Notes under the pieces: generated by a model
What the model was told of the DNA's origin: nothing
The model's database searches: none
Seen by the model: the letters and a program-made list of their open reading frames with translations, nothing else
Program-made: the position numbers and the translations under genes
Part shown: positions 63,973 to 64,000 of the stretch, piece after piece
Position numbering within the stretch: position 1 is the first letter of the stretch
Layout of the letters: each line of letters begins with the position of its first letter
Source: Ignavibacteria bacterium
GTDB taxonomy: Bacteria; Bacteroidota; Ignavibacteria; Tepidaquicellales; Tepidaquicellaceae
Direction: 5' to 3'
Assembly: GCA_041649015.1 (NCBI GenBank)
Contig: JBAZNU010000002.1
Span: 434,001-498,000, forward strand
Length of the DNA stretch: 64,000 nt

Positions 63973-64000
63973 CTCTTCACTCCTTTAGCATTTCTTTAAA

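Overview
This 64 kb window comes from an AT-rich bacterial chromosome. It most likely belongs to the Ignavibacteria or a close relative in the Bacteroidota/Chlorobiota group. Four secreted proteins end in a type IX secretion sorting domain with the NYPNPFNPTT-type motif typical of that lineage. Supporting signs are a BshC bacillithiol enzyme, a Bacteroidota-type serine-palmitoyltransferase-like enzyme, a DUF3098 protein, a tonB/PstS-like/TPR gene cluster, and a tmRNA tag ending in ENNYALAA. The lineage is inferred from protein families; no rRNA gene is present.

Layout. 1-2.8 kb: the end of a type IX cargo gene, a hotdog thioesterase and a COG2403-type GTPase. 2.8-8.2 kb: a tightly coupled operon pyrC - FAH hydrolase - ParA ATPase - valS. 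8.2-12.6 kb: tRNA-Val, an operon nuoI - CBS-domain membrane protein - mlaE, a TPR/type IX cargo pair and a cold-shock gene. 13-20.2 kb: nucleotide and housekeeping genes (purine nucleoside phosphorylase, tatD, a frameshifted ygiD, dut, rsmI, purM), lysine 6-aminotransferase and a Fur-family regulator. 20.3-23.4 kb: rpmH-rnpA-yidD-yidC, converging on tmRNA. 23.4-33 kb: an M20 peptidase, the tonB - small membrane protein - PstS-like - TPR operon, an L,D-transpeptidase, and pstCAB with a candidate Pho box. 33-42 kb: rubrerythrin, a DUF6266-like protein, a 1452-residue hybrid histidine kinase, long non-coding stretches with small repeats, and another type IX cargo. 42-49 kb: operon bshC - glycosyltransferase 9 - rlmI-type methyltransferase - M16 peptidase. 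49-55.2 kb: a beta-helix cargo, then a cobalamin riboswitch controlling btuB - cobO - BtuG-like propeller - gamma carbonic anhydrase. 55.2-58.9 kb: serine-palmitoyltransferase-like enzyme - lipoprotein - UPF0200-like kinase - dCMP deaminase, with a divergent sugar-epimerase-type dehydrogenase. 59-64 kb: argS, a small secreted protein, DUF2461 - CDGSH - two tandem alpha/beta hydrolases, and tRNA-His.

The most informative regulatory signals are two. In the btuB leader the start codon can be buried in a 10-bp helix that competes with a local hairpin. Upstream of pstCAB there is an 11-bp-period direct repeat with the architecture of a Pho box; that operon lacks pstS and phoU, while a PstS-like lipoprotein is encoded in the neighbouring tonB operon. 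I saw no CRISPR array, transposase, prophage or recognisable defence island. Most of the window is ordinary chromosomal core, so no wholly new system is claimed.
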